A stretch of 44,271 nucleotides of DNA from Candidatus Magasanikbacteria bacterium CG1_02_32_51 (GCA_001871435.1 MNVC01000045.1:1-44271), one strand, 5' to 3'. Counted from the stretch's first letter, positions 1-8,190 are shown. Made by a program: numbers and translations. The notes: generated by a model not told the origin, from the letters alone.

Positions 1-756
1 TGAAAACACAAACCAATAAACAGCCCAAAGTATAAAAGGAATACTTAATAGTTGTCCTGTACTAAGTGGGAAGTCAAACAAATTAAATTTTTCCTTGAAA
101 AATTCTAAGATAAATCTAGTAGAAAAATAAAGAAGTAAAAATAAATTAGTGATAAAATATTGTGGAAGATTTTTGTATTTTTTGTAAACAAAATAAATTA
201 TTCCAAAAATGACCAAAGCAGTGAGCGATTCATAAAGTTGACTGGCATGTCTTAAGATCATTTGGCCATTATCAAATTTTGGGAAGTAAATACCCCATGG
301 CATTGTAGTTGGTTTGCCAACAATTTCCGAATTGAAAAAATTTCCCAAGCGAATGAAAGTAGCTAAAAGAGGAATTGGTATAACAAGTAAATCAAAATAT
401 TTTTTGATGTTTGTTTTTTTTATTTTTTGAAAAAGCCAAACTGTGATTAGAATACCAATAGTCATACCATGACTAGCTAGTCCACCGTGGTTGATCATGA
501 TTATTTCAGTAGGGTGTAATAAAAAATAATCTAGATTATAAAATATAATGTGTCCAAGTCGCGCACCAATTAGTCCGCCGATTATTAACCAAATACTAAG
601 GTCATATACTAGATCAAGGGAATATTTTTTTTCTTTGAATAATTTGTGATATATTAAAATGGTTAAGATGATTCCAATTGTCAAAAATAATCCGTACCAA
701 CGAATAGTGATAAAATTGTAATGAAAAATGATTGGATTTAAGTTGTCTATGAACAT
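1..756 (-). CDS. lgt: Prolipoprotein diacylglyceryl transferase, 3' end outside window
   Basis: Integral membrane enzyme that moves diacylglycerol from phosphatidylglycerol to the lipobox cysteine of prolipoproteins. Translating the minus strand from the ATG at 756-754 gives 252 residues with no stop before the window edge; the usual length is about 260-280, so only the C-terminal tail is missing. Family signatures are clear: HGGLASHG near residue 90, RLGNFFNSEIVGKPT about 50 residues later, RHASQLYE (normally RHPSQLYE), and STRFILEFFKE near the end. Several hydrophobic segments fit the seven-helix fold. A perfect consensus promoter lies about 75 bases upstream, and the gene is divergent from the small acidic protein at 956. 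No Shine-Dalgarno is visible before the ATG. Identification is firm. Confidence 0.93.
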   Translation of the reverse strand, partial: MFIDNLNPIIFHYNFITIRWYGLFLTIGIILTILIYHKLFKEKKYSLDLVYDLSIWLIIGGLIGARLGHIIFYNLDYFLLHPTEIIMINHGGLASHGMTIGILITVWLFQKIKKTNIKKYFDLLVIPIPLLATFIRLGNFFNSEIVGKPTTMPWGIYFPKFDNGQMILRHASQLYESLTALVIFGIIYFVYKKYKNLPQYFITNLFLLLYFSTRFILEFFKEKFNLFDFPLSTGQLLSIPFILWAVYWFVFS

Positions 757-838
757 ATTTTTTTAAGGTGTTTTAAGATGAATTTATGAGATAAAAAGGT
801 TATAGATAAACATTATTTGTTGATTATAATTTAGTCTG

Positions 839-867
839 ATTATAGATAAAAAGGGTGGTATTGTCAA
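839..867 (-). promoter_or_regulatory. Sigma-70 type promoter for lgt
   Basis: On the minus strand TTGACA (867-862) and TATAAT (844-839) are separated by exactly 17 bases, a perfect consensus. Transcription would start near 832 and give a leader of about 75 bases before the lgt ATG. Confidence 0.75.
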
Positions 868-895
868 CGTAGAATAATATATCCACAAATAAAAC

Positions 896-924
896 TTGTA
901 ATTATTTCAAAATATTGTTATAGT
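896..924 (+). promoter_or_regulatory. Candidate promoter for the 956 gene
   Basis: TTGTAA (896-901), 17-base spacer, TATAGT (919-924). The predicted start near 931 gives a leader of about 25 bases. Hexamers match imperfectly, but the spacing and position are right. Confidence 0.45.
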
Positions 925-955
925 CTTTCTTGATTTTACAAATAACTATAAAACT

Positions 956-1225
956 ATGTCATCAGATGAAAATTATCTATTAGTCAAAACAGCATTATTA
1001 AGTCATGTACGAGAACTTTTTGAAGAAATAGAGTCTGAGTTAGCACGTTTTCATGAAGAAAAATTTGCTATGCTTGAAGATGCACTTGAAGGAGCATCTG
1101 ATATTGAAGAGCTACAAGTAGCTTTTTCTCAATGGTTCAATGACCAGGGTGAAGATTTGGATTTGGGCTATGAATTGGAAGAAATTTGGAATAATGCTCT
1201 AGATGATTTAGATGTTGATGTCTAA
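956..1225 (+). CDS. Small acidic protein of unknown function
   Basis: An 89-residue protein that I do not recognise. It is strongly acidic (runs such as ELFEEIESELARFHEEK and a C-terminus ending in DDLDVDV), has no cysteine, no signal peptide and no membrane segment, and looks mostly helical; the first half could form an amphipathic or coiled-coil helix. A small soluble partner protein is possible, but nothing in the sequence fixes a role. It has its own candidate promoter and a strong intrinsic terminator, so it is probably a single-gene transcript. The ATG at 956 lies about 25 bases after the predicted transcription start and has an A-rich leader without a Shine-Dalgarno. The isolated transcription unit argues that it is a real gene. 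Confidence 0.7.
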   Translation: MSSDENYLLVKTALLSHVRELFEEIESELARFHEEKFAMLEDALEGASDIEELQVAFSQWFNDQGEDLDLGYELEEIWNNALDDLDVDV

Positions 1226-1244
1226 TTCTTGAAATAAAACATTT

Positions 1245-1278
1245 AAAGTGGTACTATTTAGGTAGTGTCACTTTTTTT
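1245..1278 (+). terminator. Intrinsic terminator after the 956 gene
   Basis: The 11-bp stem AAGTGGTACTA / TAGTGTCACTT (two G-T pairs, loop TTTAGG) is followed by seven T. It ends the transcript of the small acidic protein. Confidence 0.85.
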
Positions 1279-1282
1279 ATGG

Positions 1283-1316
1283 TATCCTGATGTCGGCGAA
1301 GCACGACGAGGGATCT
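1283..1316 (-). repeat. Dispersed AGATCC...TCAGGATA element, copy 1
   Basis: Read on the minus strand this starts AGATCCCTC and ends TCAGGATA, with a GC-richer middle. The same ends occur at 4875-4904 and 11001-11039. A decayed version (agatatttcgcttcgctc) lies at 1390-1413, 11 bases before the aldolase start. Confidence 0.6.
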
Positions 1317-1423
1317 TTCCTAAAGTTAAATAGTGAAGAATTATAAATCAAACAAAATAATTATTTACAGCGTAGCAAATTTTTAAGAAAGATATTTCGC
1401 TTCGCTCAATATGAAAAAATATT

Positions 1424-2395
1424 ATGCTCAATTATAAAAAACTAGGGTTTGTAAATACCAAGAAAATGTATACTGAAGCACTCAAAAAAAATTATGCTTT
1501 GCCAGGATACAATTTCAACAATATGGAACAATTGCAAGCTATATTGTCTGCTTGTTTGCAAACACAAAATTCTGTGGTGCTTCAAGTCTCCAAAAAAGCC
1601 TATGAGTATATGGAAGAAAATTTGATTTATCATCTAGTACAAGGTGCTATCGCAACTATGAAAAGTCAAGCCAAGAAAATGAAATTAAAACCAATTGAAG
1701 TAGCTTTACATCTTGATCATGGTGATAGTTATGAACTTTGTGTCTCGGCTATCAAAAATGGTTTTTCTTCGGTAATGATTGATGGTTCTCATTTGTCTTA
1801 TAAAGAAAATATAAAGTTGACAAAAAAAGTTGTAGACTTTGCACACAAATATAATGTGACAGTGGAAGGAGAATTAGGAGTACTTGCTGGAGTAGAGGAT
1901 TATGTCTCAGCTGAGAATCAAGTTTATACTAGACCAGAAGATGTAAAAGATTTTGTGGGCAAGACTGGTGTAGATTCTTTGGCGATTGCTATTGGAACTT
2001 CTCATGGCGCTTACAAATTTAAGCCTGGACAGCAACCAAAAATACGTTTGGATATTTTGCGAGAAATTGAAAAGAAATTGAAAAATTTTCCAATTGTGAT
2101 GCATGGTTCTTCTTCAATACCAAAAGAAGCTGTAAATAAAATAAATAAATACGGTGGAAAGATGGAGCATGCCGTAGGTATTGATCCTAAACAACTTTGT
2201 GAGGCCGTCAAAACGCCAGTCTGTAAAGTTAATATTGATTCTGATAGTAGAATGACTATGACAGCAGGTATTCGTGAATCATTGGCAAAAAATCCAGAGA
2301 ATTTTGATCCTAGGGGTTATATGGGTTTTGCCCGTGAGGCATTAGTAGAGATGTATAAGAAAAAAAATATTGAAGTTTTAGGTTGTGGAAAATAA
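1424..2395 (+). CDS. fba: Class II fructose-bisphosphate aldolase
   Basis: Zinc-dependent aldolase that interconverts fructose 1,6-bisphosphate with dihydroxyacetone phosphate and glyceraldehyde 3-phosphate in the cytosol. The 323-residue length is normal. Motifs in order: HLDHGD at about 96-101 (catalytic Asp and zinc His), GELG at 149-152, IGTSHGAYK at about 190-198 (zinc His), PIVMHGSSS at about 223-231 (zinc His and phosphate loop), and NIDSDSR near 270-276 (phosphate binding). A related tagatose-bisphosphate or KDG aldolase cannot be excluded, but with enolase and phosphoglycerate mutase in the same window the glycolytic role is the simplest. The upstream region contains dispersed repeats and no clear Shine-Dalgarno; a good terminator follows. 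Confidence 0.93.
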   Translation: MLNYKKLGFVNTKKMYTEALKKNYALPGYNFNNMEQLQAILSACLQTQNSVVLQVSKKAYEYMEENLIYHLVQGAIATMKSQAKKMKLKPIEVALHLDHGDSYELCVSAIKNGFSSVMIDGSHLSYKENIKLTKKVVDFAHKYNVTVEGELGVLAGVEDYVSAENQVYTRPEDVKDFVGKTGVDSLAIAIGTSHGAYKFKPGQQPKIRLDILREIEKKLKNFPIVMHGSSSIPKEAVNKINKYGGKMEHAVGIDPKQLCEAVKTPVCKVNIDSDSRMTMTAGIRESLAKNPENFDPRGYMGFAREALVEMYKKKNIEVLGCGK

Positions 2396-2426
2396 CTCTT
2401 TTAATTTTTTGACAAAATTTTCATAT

Positions 2427-2453
2427 AAAAAAGACTAAGATTAGTCTTTTTTT
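2427..2453 (+). terminator. Intrinsic terminator after fba
   Basis: AAAAAAGACTA, a four-base loop, then TAGTCTTTTTTT: a symmetric hairpin with a T-run about 30 bases after the fba stop. Confidence 0.85.
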
Positions 2454-2484
2454 GTTTTTATCCACAAGTATAGTATAAAAAAAG

Positions 2485-2513
2485 TTGACAGTTTTTTAAT
2501 AATAAAATATACT
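2485..2513 (+). promoter_or_regulatory. Promoter for the TrmB-like regulator
   Basis: TTGACA (2485-2490), 17-base spacer, TATACT (2508-2513), close to perfect consensus. Transcription would begin near 2520, only about 9 bases before the ATG at 2529, so the message would be almost leaderless. A perfect DnaA-box sequence, TTATCCACA, lies just upstream at 2458-2466. Confidence 0.75.
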
Positions 2514-2528
2514 AATATAAGCAAATAT

Positions 2529-3263
2529 ATGGATATTAATCTTTTCAAAAAAATAGGATTTTCTGACAAATCAGCCAAAGTTTACTTGGTTTTGCTTGGA
2601 CTTGGTCCAAGTTCTATACGTAAATTGTCTGATAGTCTTGATATGAATAGAGGGCAGGTCTATGAAATACTCAAAGAATTGCAAGAAAAAGAGGTAGTAA
2701 AATTTTTTAGAGAAGATACTAAACAGCTTTTTGTAGCTGATGATCCCGAAAGCTTGCGTAAATTGGTGGATAAAAAAGAACATGAACTAAAGATTATCAA
2801 CAAAAGTGTTGATATGGTGATTCCTGAGTTGCAGGCTCTTTATAATTCTGGGGGTAACAGGCCAGTTGCTAAATATTTCAAAGATGATGATATCAAAACA
2901 ATTTTGGAAGATGTTTTGGAGGCATGTGAATCATCTGAAGAAAAAATGTATCGTGTTTATTCGGCAGAAGGTGTGCGTGAACATTTATATGAAGATTTTC
3001 CATCCTTTAGTGATGCACGTATTGCCAAAAATATTACAGTAAAAGTAATTGCTACTGGTAATGGTGGGGAGCTTCGTGGTTTGGACGAAAGAAAATGGCT
3101 CAAACAAGAGAGCAAGACTCCGACCTACATTTTTATCTATCCAGGTAAGACGGCTTATATTTCTTTTGATGCTAAGGATAATTTGGTTGGTGTGATTATT
3201 GAAAATGTTGGGATTTGTGAAACACAGAAGATGATTTTTGATCAGGTTTGGAAGACGTTGTAA
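2529..3263 (+). CDS. TrmB-family HTH transcriptional regulator
   Basis: A 244-residue protein with an N-terminal winged helix (about residues 8-75: LGLGPSSIRKLSDSLDMNRG, then QVYEILKELQEKEVVKF), a short coiled linker (about 80-110), and a C-terminal half resembling the TrmB effector domain. TrmB proteins are best known as archaeal sugar-responsive regulators and are also common in CPR genomes. Here it lies directly downstream of aldolase but has its own near-consensus promoter with a leader of only about 9 bases. Control of sugar metabolism or autoregulation is plausible from the family and the neighbour, but no operator was identified. The effector is unknown. Confidence 0.8.
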   Translation: MDINLFKKIGFSDKSAKVYLVLLGLGPSSIRKLSDSLDMNRGQVYEILKELQEKEVVKFFREDTKQLFVADDPESLRKLVDKKEHELKIINKSVDMVIPELQALYNSGGNRPVAKYFKDDDIKTILEDVLEACESSEEKMYRVYSAEGVREHLYEDFPSFSDARIAKNITVKVIATGNGGELRGLDERKWLKQESKTPTYIFIYPGKTAYISFDAKDNLVGVIIENVGICETQKMIFDQVWKTL

Positions 3264-3322
3264 GGATTTAGATATTTTTATATTTTAGAAAAAGTTTTAT
3301 TAGTTGTTTTCGTCTAATAAAT

Positions 3323-3389
3323 AGAGATAAGGAGATAAAATAGAGATAATAAAAAAATCCTTATCTCTATTTTATCTCCACTTATCTCT
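3323..3389. repeat. Long inverted repeat of GAGATAA words upstream of the HAD gene
   Basis: The left arm (3323-3349) and right arm (3361-3389) are reverse complements over about 27 bases with one 2-base indel; the loop is 11 bases. Each arm is built from repeated GAGATAA-type words. It ends 55 bases before the start at 3445. No T-run follows, so it is not a classic terminator. Confidence 0.85.
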
Positions 3390-3444
3390 CGTATAAAAAT
3401 AATAAGATATTGTTTTATTTAGAATAAAGTAAAGAAATGCATTT

Positions 3445-4074
3445 ATGTTCATTATTGATTTCGACGACACTCTATTTGATACCCAAGAGTTTAAACAAGC
3501 AATGGTTAAGAGTTTGGAAAGTGTTGGTGTTAGTAGAAAATTGTTTTGGCAGACCTATATTGAAGCTAGAATGTTGGTAGATGGAAGTCTTTCTTATTCT
3601 TTTGAAAGACATGCCAGAATTTTGGAAAAGCAAGGTTTTGATTATAATGAAATTTTAAGAAATTTTAATTTAATAAATATAAAAAATTTTCTTTTTTTAG
3701 ACGCTATTGATTTTTTGGAAAGTTTGAAAAAAATGGATCAAGATTTGTATTTGCTAAGTTTAGGTGATGAATTTTTTCAAAAATTAAAAGTTGGACAATG
3801 TAATATTGAAAAATATTTTAAAAAAGTTTTTTTTCTTAGTAAAAATAAAGAATTAGCGGTTAAAGAAATATTAGATGAGAACAGCGATAGTAATATCTTT
3901 TTTATTAATGATAAAATAGAGGAGAATTTGAAAATAAAAAATGATTTTCCTGAGATTGAAATAATTTTGAGACAAAGCTCAAATATCCCAGATGAGGAAT
4001 ACAAAAGTAGTGGAATTATTTATTTTCAAAATTTAACAGAAATAAAAAAATATGTTACAGATAAACTTAAATAA
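3445..4074 (+). CDS. HAD-superfamily hydrolase
   Basis: A 209-residue soluble protein starting with HAD motif I, DFDDTLFDT (residues 5-13), with the nucleophile and acid/base aspartates both present. A helical cap follows (about 20-95), then LLSLGDEF as motif II, and a weak motif IV, FFINDKIEEN, near 150. HAD enzymes are mostly phosphatases; the substrate cannot be told from sequence. The gene overlaps the start of the next (GlmU-like) gene by 23 bases, so the two are probably translationally coupled, and a sugar-phosphate or nucleotide-sugar substrate is a reasonable guess from context only. A long inverted repeat lies just upstream. Confidence 0.8.
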   Translation: MFIIDFDDTLFDTQEFKQAMVKSLESVGVSRKLFWQTYIEARMLVDGSLSYSFERHARILEKQGFDYNEILRNFNLINIKNFLFLDAIDFLESLKKMDQDLYLLSLGDEFFQKLKVGQCNIEKYFKKVFFLSKNKELAVKEILDENSDSNIFFINDKIEENLKIKNDFPEIEIILRQSSNIPDEEYKSSGIIYFQNLTEIKKYVTDKLK

Positions 4075-4819
4075 AATTGGTGTAATAGTTTTGGCCGCTG
4101 GCAAAGGTACCCGTCTCAATTGTACTGACAGACCAAAAGTCATGCTTGATTTGAATGGTCAACCTATTGTGAAATACGTGATAGACACTTTGCGTAAAGT
4201 TGGTTTTAGTAATGAACAGATTTGTTTGGTGGTCGGCTTCAAAAATGAATTGGTGAAAGAATATTTTGGTGATACTTTTAGATATGCTCTTCAAGAACCA
4301 CAGTTGGGTACTGGACATGCAGTGATGATGGCTGAAAACGTGATGAAAACTAAATTTGAACATATTGTGGTAATCTATGGTGACTCACCATTTATCAGCG
4401 AAGAAACTATCCGAGCGATTGTTAGCAATAATGTTGAAAACAAGACTGCTGTGACAATGACATCAGTATTATCAGAAAATTATGGAGGTAGTAATGCTAG
4501 ATTTTTTGATTTTGGTAGAGTCGTTAGAGATGAAGCTGATAATATTTTGAACATCACCGAGAAAAAAGATTGTACTGAGGAGCAATTAAAAATAAAGGAA
4601 GGTAATGCTGGTTATTATTGTTTTGAAAGCAAGTGGCTTTGGGACAATTTGCCAAAAATAAAAAGTCACAATGTTCAAAGCGAATATTATTTGACCGACT
4701 TGGTGGATATTGCTATTTTTCAAGGTGAAAAAGTTGAGAGTGTGATAATACCTGCAGAGGAAACAATTGGAATAAATACTTCAGAACAATTGGAACAGGC
4801 TAAGAGAAAGTTAAAATAA
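4052..4819 (+). CDS. GlmU-type nucleotidyltransferase, uridyltransferase domain only
   Basis: A 255-residue sugar-phosphate nucleotidyltransferase. The signature loop VIVLAAGKGTRLN lies at 11-23, LQEPQLGTGHAV at about 80-91 is typical of GlmU, YGDSP at 109-113 carries the metal-binding Asp, and GNAGYYCFES and SEYYLTDLVDIA are also GlmU-like. Bifunctional GlmU is about 450 residues with a left-handed beta-helix acetyltransferase; that half is absent here. With glmS next door it most likely makes UDP-GlcNAc from GlcNAc-1-phosphate and UTP, the acetylation coming from elsewhere. The start at 4052 is chosen because the nucleotide-binding loop begins at residue 11; it lies inside the end of the HAD gene in another frame. 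Confidence 0.85.
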   Translation: MLQINLNKIGVIVLAAGKGTRLNCTDRPKVMLDLNGQPIVKYVIDTLRKVGFSNEQICLVVGFKNELVKEYFGDTFRYALQEPQLGTGHAVMMAENVMKTKFEHIVVIYGDSPFISEETIRAIVSNNVENKTAVTMTSVLSENYGGSNARFFDFGRVVRDEADNILNITEKKDCTEEQLKIKEGNAGYYCFESKWLWDNLPKIKSHNVQSEYYLTDLVDIAIFQGEKVESVIIPAEETIGINTSEQLEQAKRKLK

Positions 4820-4874
4820 CTAAACTAGTTTATTCATTAAAAAAGAACGTAGCTAAAACAAAAGTTTTCAGAGT

Positions 4875-4904
4875 CTACAGATCCTTCGCTACGCTTCAGG
4901 ATAA
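4875..4904 (+). repeat. Dispersed AGATCC...TCAGGATA element, copy 2, before glmS
   Basis: Begins CTACAGATCC and ends TCAGGATAA, 10 bases before the glmS ATG. The same ends with a different middle lie before the citryl-CoA lyase gene (11001-11039). Confidence 0.7.
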
Positions 4905-4914
4905 TAAAAATTAT

Positions 4915-6762
4915 ATGTGTGGAATAATCGGTTACATTGGCAAAAAGCAAGCTTTACCAGTCTTGATAAAAGGTTTGCGTCGTTTGGAATACCGTGGTTA
5001 TGATAGTGCTGGTGTGGCCATCTTGGAAACTGACCAAAATAAAACAGTCATAAAAAGAATTAGGGCTGTGGGTAGGATAGACAATTTGGCTGATAAAATA
5101 AAAGATGAAAAATTTGTTGGTCATGTAGGTATTGCTCATACTCGCTGGGCTACACATGGTGGTGTGACCGAAGAAAATGCTCATCCTCATTTTGGTTGTG
5201 ATGATAGATTAGCTATTGTTCATAATGGTATTATAGAAAATTATCGAGAAATAAAAGAAATGTTGGGTAACAGTCATACCTATAAAACCGAAACAGACAC
5301 AGAAATTTTGGCACATTTGATAGAGTCGTATTATCAAGGTGATTTGCGACTGGCTATAGAAAAAGCTTTATCCTTTGTGCGTGGTACTTATGCTCTTGTA
5401 GCTATACATAGTGATCATCCAGATATGGTTGTTGCTGCACGTCTTGGTAGTCCACTTGTAGTTGGTGTAAATTCTGTTGATGATAATGACGAATATTTTG
5501 TGGCTAGTGATGCCTCACCAATTTTGGCTTATACCAAAAAAGTAATTTTCTTGGATGATAATGAAGTTTTGGAAATTAGTAATGGCAAGATGAATACTTT
5601 TAATTTGAAAGATGAAATTGTCCAAAAAAATATAGAAGAAATAGAGTGGGATGAAAGTGAAGCTCAAAAACAAGGTTTTCCACATTTTATGCTTAAAGAA
5701 ATTTTTGATCAGCCAAGAGTTTTTGTGGATGCTATTCGTGGACGTTATGATTTAAAAAATGGTATTTCTTTTCTGGGTGGTCTCAACATGACCGAAGAAG
5801 AAATGCATAGTATTAATAAAATAATACTTATAGCTTGTGGTACAGCTTCTTATGCTGGTATGGTTGGTAAATACGCTTTTGAGCGTTTAGCAGAAATTTC
5901 TACGACTGTAGAAGTCTCTAGTGAATTTCGTTATAGTGATCCAATTGTTGATAACAAAACTTTGGTATTTGTACTTTCACAGTCTGGAGAGACAGCAGAT
6001 ACTTTGGCTGCTTTGCGTGAGGCCAAGCGCAAAGGTGCTTTTGTGCGTGGTATAGTCAATGTAATTGGGTCAAGTATTGCTAGAGAAACAGATGGTGGTA
6101 CTTATATCCACGCTGGTCCAGAGTTGGCTGTTGCTTCTACTAAAGCTTATACCAATACAGTAGCAGTGTTACTTTTGTATGCTCTACAATTTGGACGTTT
6201 GAAAAGAACAAGCTTGGTTACTGGGGAAAGAATGTTAAAAGCTATGCTTGAAATTCCAGAAAAAATGTCTAAAATTTTGGCACAAAGTGATAAAATAAAA
6301 GCCATTGCTCTAAAATACAAAGATTGTAAGAATATGATGTTTATTGGTCGTGGGATAAATTATCCAGTAGCTTTGGAAGGTGCTTTGAAACTAAAAGAGA
6401 TTTCTTATATTCATGCTGATGCTTTTCCTGGTGGGGAATTGAAACATGGCCATATTGCTTTGCTTAGTGAGGATTTTCCAATATTTGCTATTATGACCAA
6501 AGATCAACTTTATGATAAAATGAGAAGTAATGTAGAAGAAATAAAAGCTAGAAAAGCCCCAATTATACTTATTGCTACCGAAGGTGATGAAAGTGCTAAA
6601 AATTTGTCAGAAGATATTATTTTTGTTCCTGAAACTCTGGAATTGTTGGAACCACTTTTGAATAGTGTAGCTTTGCAATTGTTTGCCTACCATACAGCTG
6701 TATTGCTGGGACGTGATGTGGATAGACCACGCAATTTAGCAAAAAGTGTCACTGTTGAGTAG
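4915..6762 (+). CDS. glmS: Glutamine--fructose-6-phosphate aminotransferase (isomerizing)
   Basis: Makes glucosamine 6-phosphate from fructose 6-phosphate and glutamine, the first committed step to UDP-GlcNAc. It is full length at 615 residues. The N-terminal glutamine amidotransferase begins MCGIIGYIG, with Cys2 as nucleophile after removal of the initiator Met, followed by RLEYRGYDSAG. Two SIS sugar-isomerase domains follow (CGTASYAG near 303, SQSGETADT near 350, GRGINYPVALEGALKLKE near 480), and the C-terminus DRPRNLAKSVTVE is canonical. The gene lies between a GlmU-like enzyme and GlmR. A dispersed repeat occupies most of the 95-base leader; no glmS ribozyme or Shine-Dalgarno is evident. 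Confidence 0.97.
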   Translation: MCGIIGYIGKKQALPVLIKGLRRLEYRGYDSAGVAILETDQNKTVIKRIRAVGRIDNLADKIKDEKFVGHVGIAHTRWATHGGVTEENAHPHFGCDDRLAIVHNGIIENYREIKEMLGNSHTYKTETDTEILAHLIESYYQGDLRLAIEKALSFVRGTYALVAIHSDHPDMVVAARLGSPLVVGVNSVDDNDEYFVASDASPILAYTKKVIFLDDNEVLEISNGKMNTFNLKDEIVQKNIEEIEWDESEAQKQGFPHFMLKEIFDQPRVFVDAIRGRYDLKNGISFLGGLNMTEEEMHSINKIILIACGTASYAGMVGKYAFERLAEISTTVEVSSEFRYSDPIVDNKTLVFVLSQSGETADTLAALREAKRKGAFVRGIVNVIGSSIARETDGGTYIHAGPELAVASTKAYTNTVAVLLLYALQFGRLKRTSLVTGERMLKAMLEIPEKMSKILAQSDKIKAIALKYKDCKNMMFIGRGINYPVALEGALKLKEISYIHADAFPGGELKHGHIALLSEDFPIFAIMTKDQLYDKMRSNVEEIKARKAPIILIATEGDESAKNLSEDIIFVPETLELLEPLLNSVALQLFAYHTAVLLGRDVDRPRNLAKSVTVE

Positions 6763-6767
6763 TTTTT

Positions 6768-6796
6768 TTGGAGTTAAAATTTTTAGTAAATAATAT
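6768..6796 (+). promoter_or_regulatory. Candidate promoter for glmR
   Basis: TTGGAG (6768-6773), 17-base spacer, TAATAT (6791-6796). The predicted start near 6803 would place the inverted repeat at 6804-6867 at the very 5' end of the message. Confidence 0.4.
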
Positions 6797-6803
6797 GTTA
6801 GTT

Positions 6804-6867
6804 AGTTTATAAAGTTCATAAAGTTTTTATTTAAACTACTTTATAAACTTTAAGAACTTTATAAACT
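6804..6867. repeat. Inverted repeat of ACTTTATAA words in the glmR leader
   Basis: Arms 6804-6826 and 6845-6867 are 23 bases each and complementary at 22 positions, with an 18-base loop. It ends 16 bases before the ATG at 6884. Related ACTTTATAA words form a tandem array before valS (37488-37528). Confidence 0.85.
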
Positions 6868-6883
6868 TTTAACTGTATGTTTT

Positions 6884-7852
6884 ATGAAAAACATTGTCAC
6901 AATTGGAGGAGGAAATGGGATGTCAACCACAGTAAACGCCTTGAAGAGATTTATTTCTGATATTTCTTTATCTGTGATTGTTGGTATGAGTGATTCAGGT
7001 GGTTCTTCTACTGGCAAACTTAGAAAAGAATTGGGTGTTTTACCTCCTGGAGATATTGTGAGAGCTATTTTGTCTGTTTCAAAATATGATTATTACTTTT
7101 TGAAACAAATTTTTTATAAAAATAGATTTTTTGATTCTGGTAAATTGACTAATCATAATATCGGAAATCTATTTTTAACTTTTACAGCACAATATAGTGA
7201 TTTTATGATAGCAGTGAGAGCTTTTGAACAAGCTCTAGAAGCTGTAGCTAAAGTCTATCCGACTACTCTTGAAAAATGTAATTTAGTCGCAGAGTTGGAA
7301 AATGGAGATATTATTTTTGGTGAAGCAGATATTGACGAACCAAAATATGACAAAAAATTGAAAATAAAAAAAATCTGGTTAGAAAAAGAAAATGAAAAAG
7401 AATCTCCGGTTATTTACTTAGGGGCAAAAGAAGCTCTGAAAAAAGCTGATTATATATTTTTTGGTCCAGGTGATCTTTATACTAGTGTGATTGCTACTAT
7501 TTTACCACAAGGTTTTTCGGAAACTCTAAAAAAATCTAAAGCAAAATTAATTTATGTTTTTGGTAATGCTTTTCATATTGAAGGGGAGACTGGCCCGACG
7601 ACTTTTAGTGAAGCAGTTTTGACTTTGGAAAAATATATTGGCAGAAAATTGGACGCTGTTATTTACAATAATCATGTTTTGAATAATAAAGAAATAGAAA
7701 AATATCTAGAGCGTGGCTGGGGGTTGATAAAATATGATAAAGAAAATTTGCCAGAGCATAATATTGTAGAATGCGATTATGAAAGGGTTGGTGGGGGACT
7801 TTGTCCAGATAAGTTGTCTGTTTCACTCAAAGAAATAATGGATTTAAAATAA
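6884..7852 (+). CDS. glmR: GlmR/YvcK family protein (UPF0052, CofD-like fold)
   Basis: A 322-residue protein of the YvcK family. It starts with the nucleotide-binding loop IGGGNGMST (about 7-15), followed by MSDSGGSSTGKLRKELGVLP (about 45-65), NHNIGNL, and FFGPGDLYTSV, all diagnostic. In Bacillus subtilis YvcK (renamed GlmR) is needed for growth on gluconeogenic carbon, binds UDP-GlcNAc and stimulates GlmS; in other species it affects cell-wall enzymes. Its place directly after glmS fits that regulatory role, which is inference for this organism. The start is the first ATG in frame with the glycine-rich loop. A GNAT gene follows after four bases, so the two probably share a transcript. Confidence 0.9.
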   Translation: MKNIVTIGGGNGMSTTVNALKRFISDISLSVIVGMSDSGGSSTGKLRKELGVLPPGDIVRAILSVSKYDYYFLKQIFYKNRFFDSGKLTNHNIGNLFLTFTAQYSDFMIAVRAFEQALEAVAKVYPTTLEKCNLVAELENGDIIFGEADIDEPKYDKKLKIKKIWLEKENEKESPVIYLGAKEALKKADYIFFGPGDLYTSVIATILPQGFSETLKKSKAKLIYVFGNAFHIEGETGPTTFSEAVLTLEKYIGRKLDAVIYNNHVLNNKEIEKYLERGWGLIKYDKENLPEHNIVECDYERVGGGLCPDKLSVSLKEIMDLK

Positions 7853-7856
7853 ATTT

Positions 7857-8189
7857 ATGGAAATACAAAAAAAGGAAATAAATAATGTCAAAGCTCTAAA
7901 ATATTTTGTCGAAAAAGATGGTAAAGAGGTTGGTAGAGCTTATGTTTATATTATTAAAAATGATTTACATGTTGATCCTTATGGACTTTTGGAAGATATT
8001 TTTGTAGATGAATCAGCTAGAGGAGGAGGGTTGGGTACTGAATTATTGAAGCAAGCGATTGCTGGCGCCAAAGAAGCTGGTTGTTACAAATTTGTCTCTA
8101 CCAGTCGTAAGAGTCGTGAAAATATTCATGCTTGGTATAGGAAAAATGGTTTTGAAGAATATGGATTGGAGTTTAGAATTACTTTTTAA
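7857..8189 (+). CDS. GNAT-family N-acetyltransferase
   Basis: A compact 110-residue GNAT domain. The acetyl-CoA pyrophosphate loop is ESARGGGLGTELL (about 52-64), following strand beta-4 (LLEDIFVD); the C-terminal part SRENIHAWYRKNGFEEYGLEF matches motif B, where the Tyr usually acts as general acid. The substrate is not evident. It follows glmR by four bases. A glucosamine-phosphate acetyltransferase role, replacing the domain missing from the GlmU-like protein, is tempting because eukaryotic GNA1 is also a GNAT enzyme, but nothing in the sequence proves it; a protein or small-molecule acetylase is equally possible. Confidence 0.8.
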   Translation: MEIQKKEINNVKALKYFVEKDGKEVGRAYVYIIKNDLHVDPYGLLEDIFVDESARGGGLGTELLKQAIAGAKEAGCYKFVSTSRKSRENIHAWYRKNGFEEYGLEFRITF

Positions 8190-8190
8190 T

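Noticed and set aside
3323..3389. CRISPR-like array
   Set aside because: The words are 7-9 bases, not 25-37, there are no spacers of uniform length and no cas genes; the structure is an inverted repeat.
4820..4914. glmS ribozyme
   Set aside because: The leader is only 95 bases, mostly a dispersed repeat, and lacks the conserved ribozyme core.
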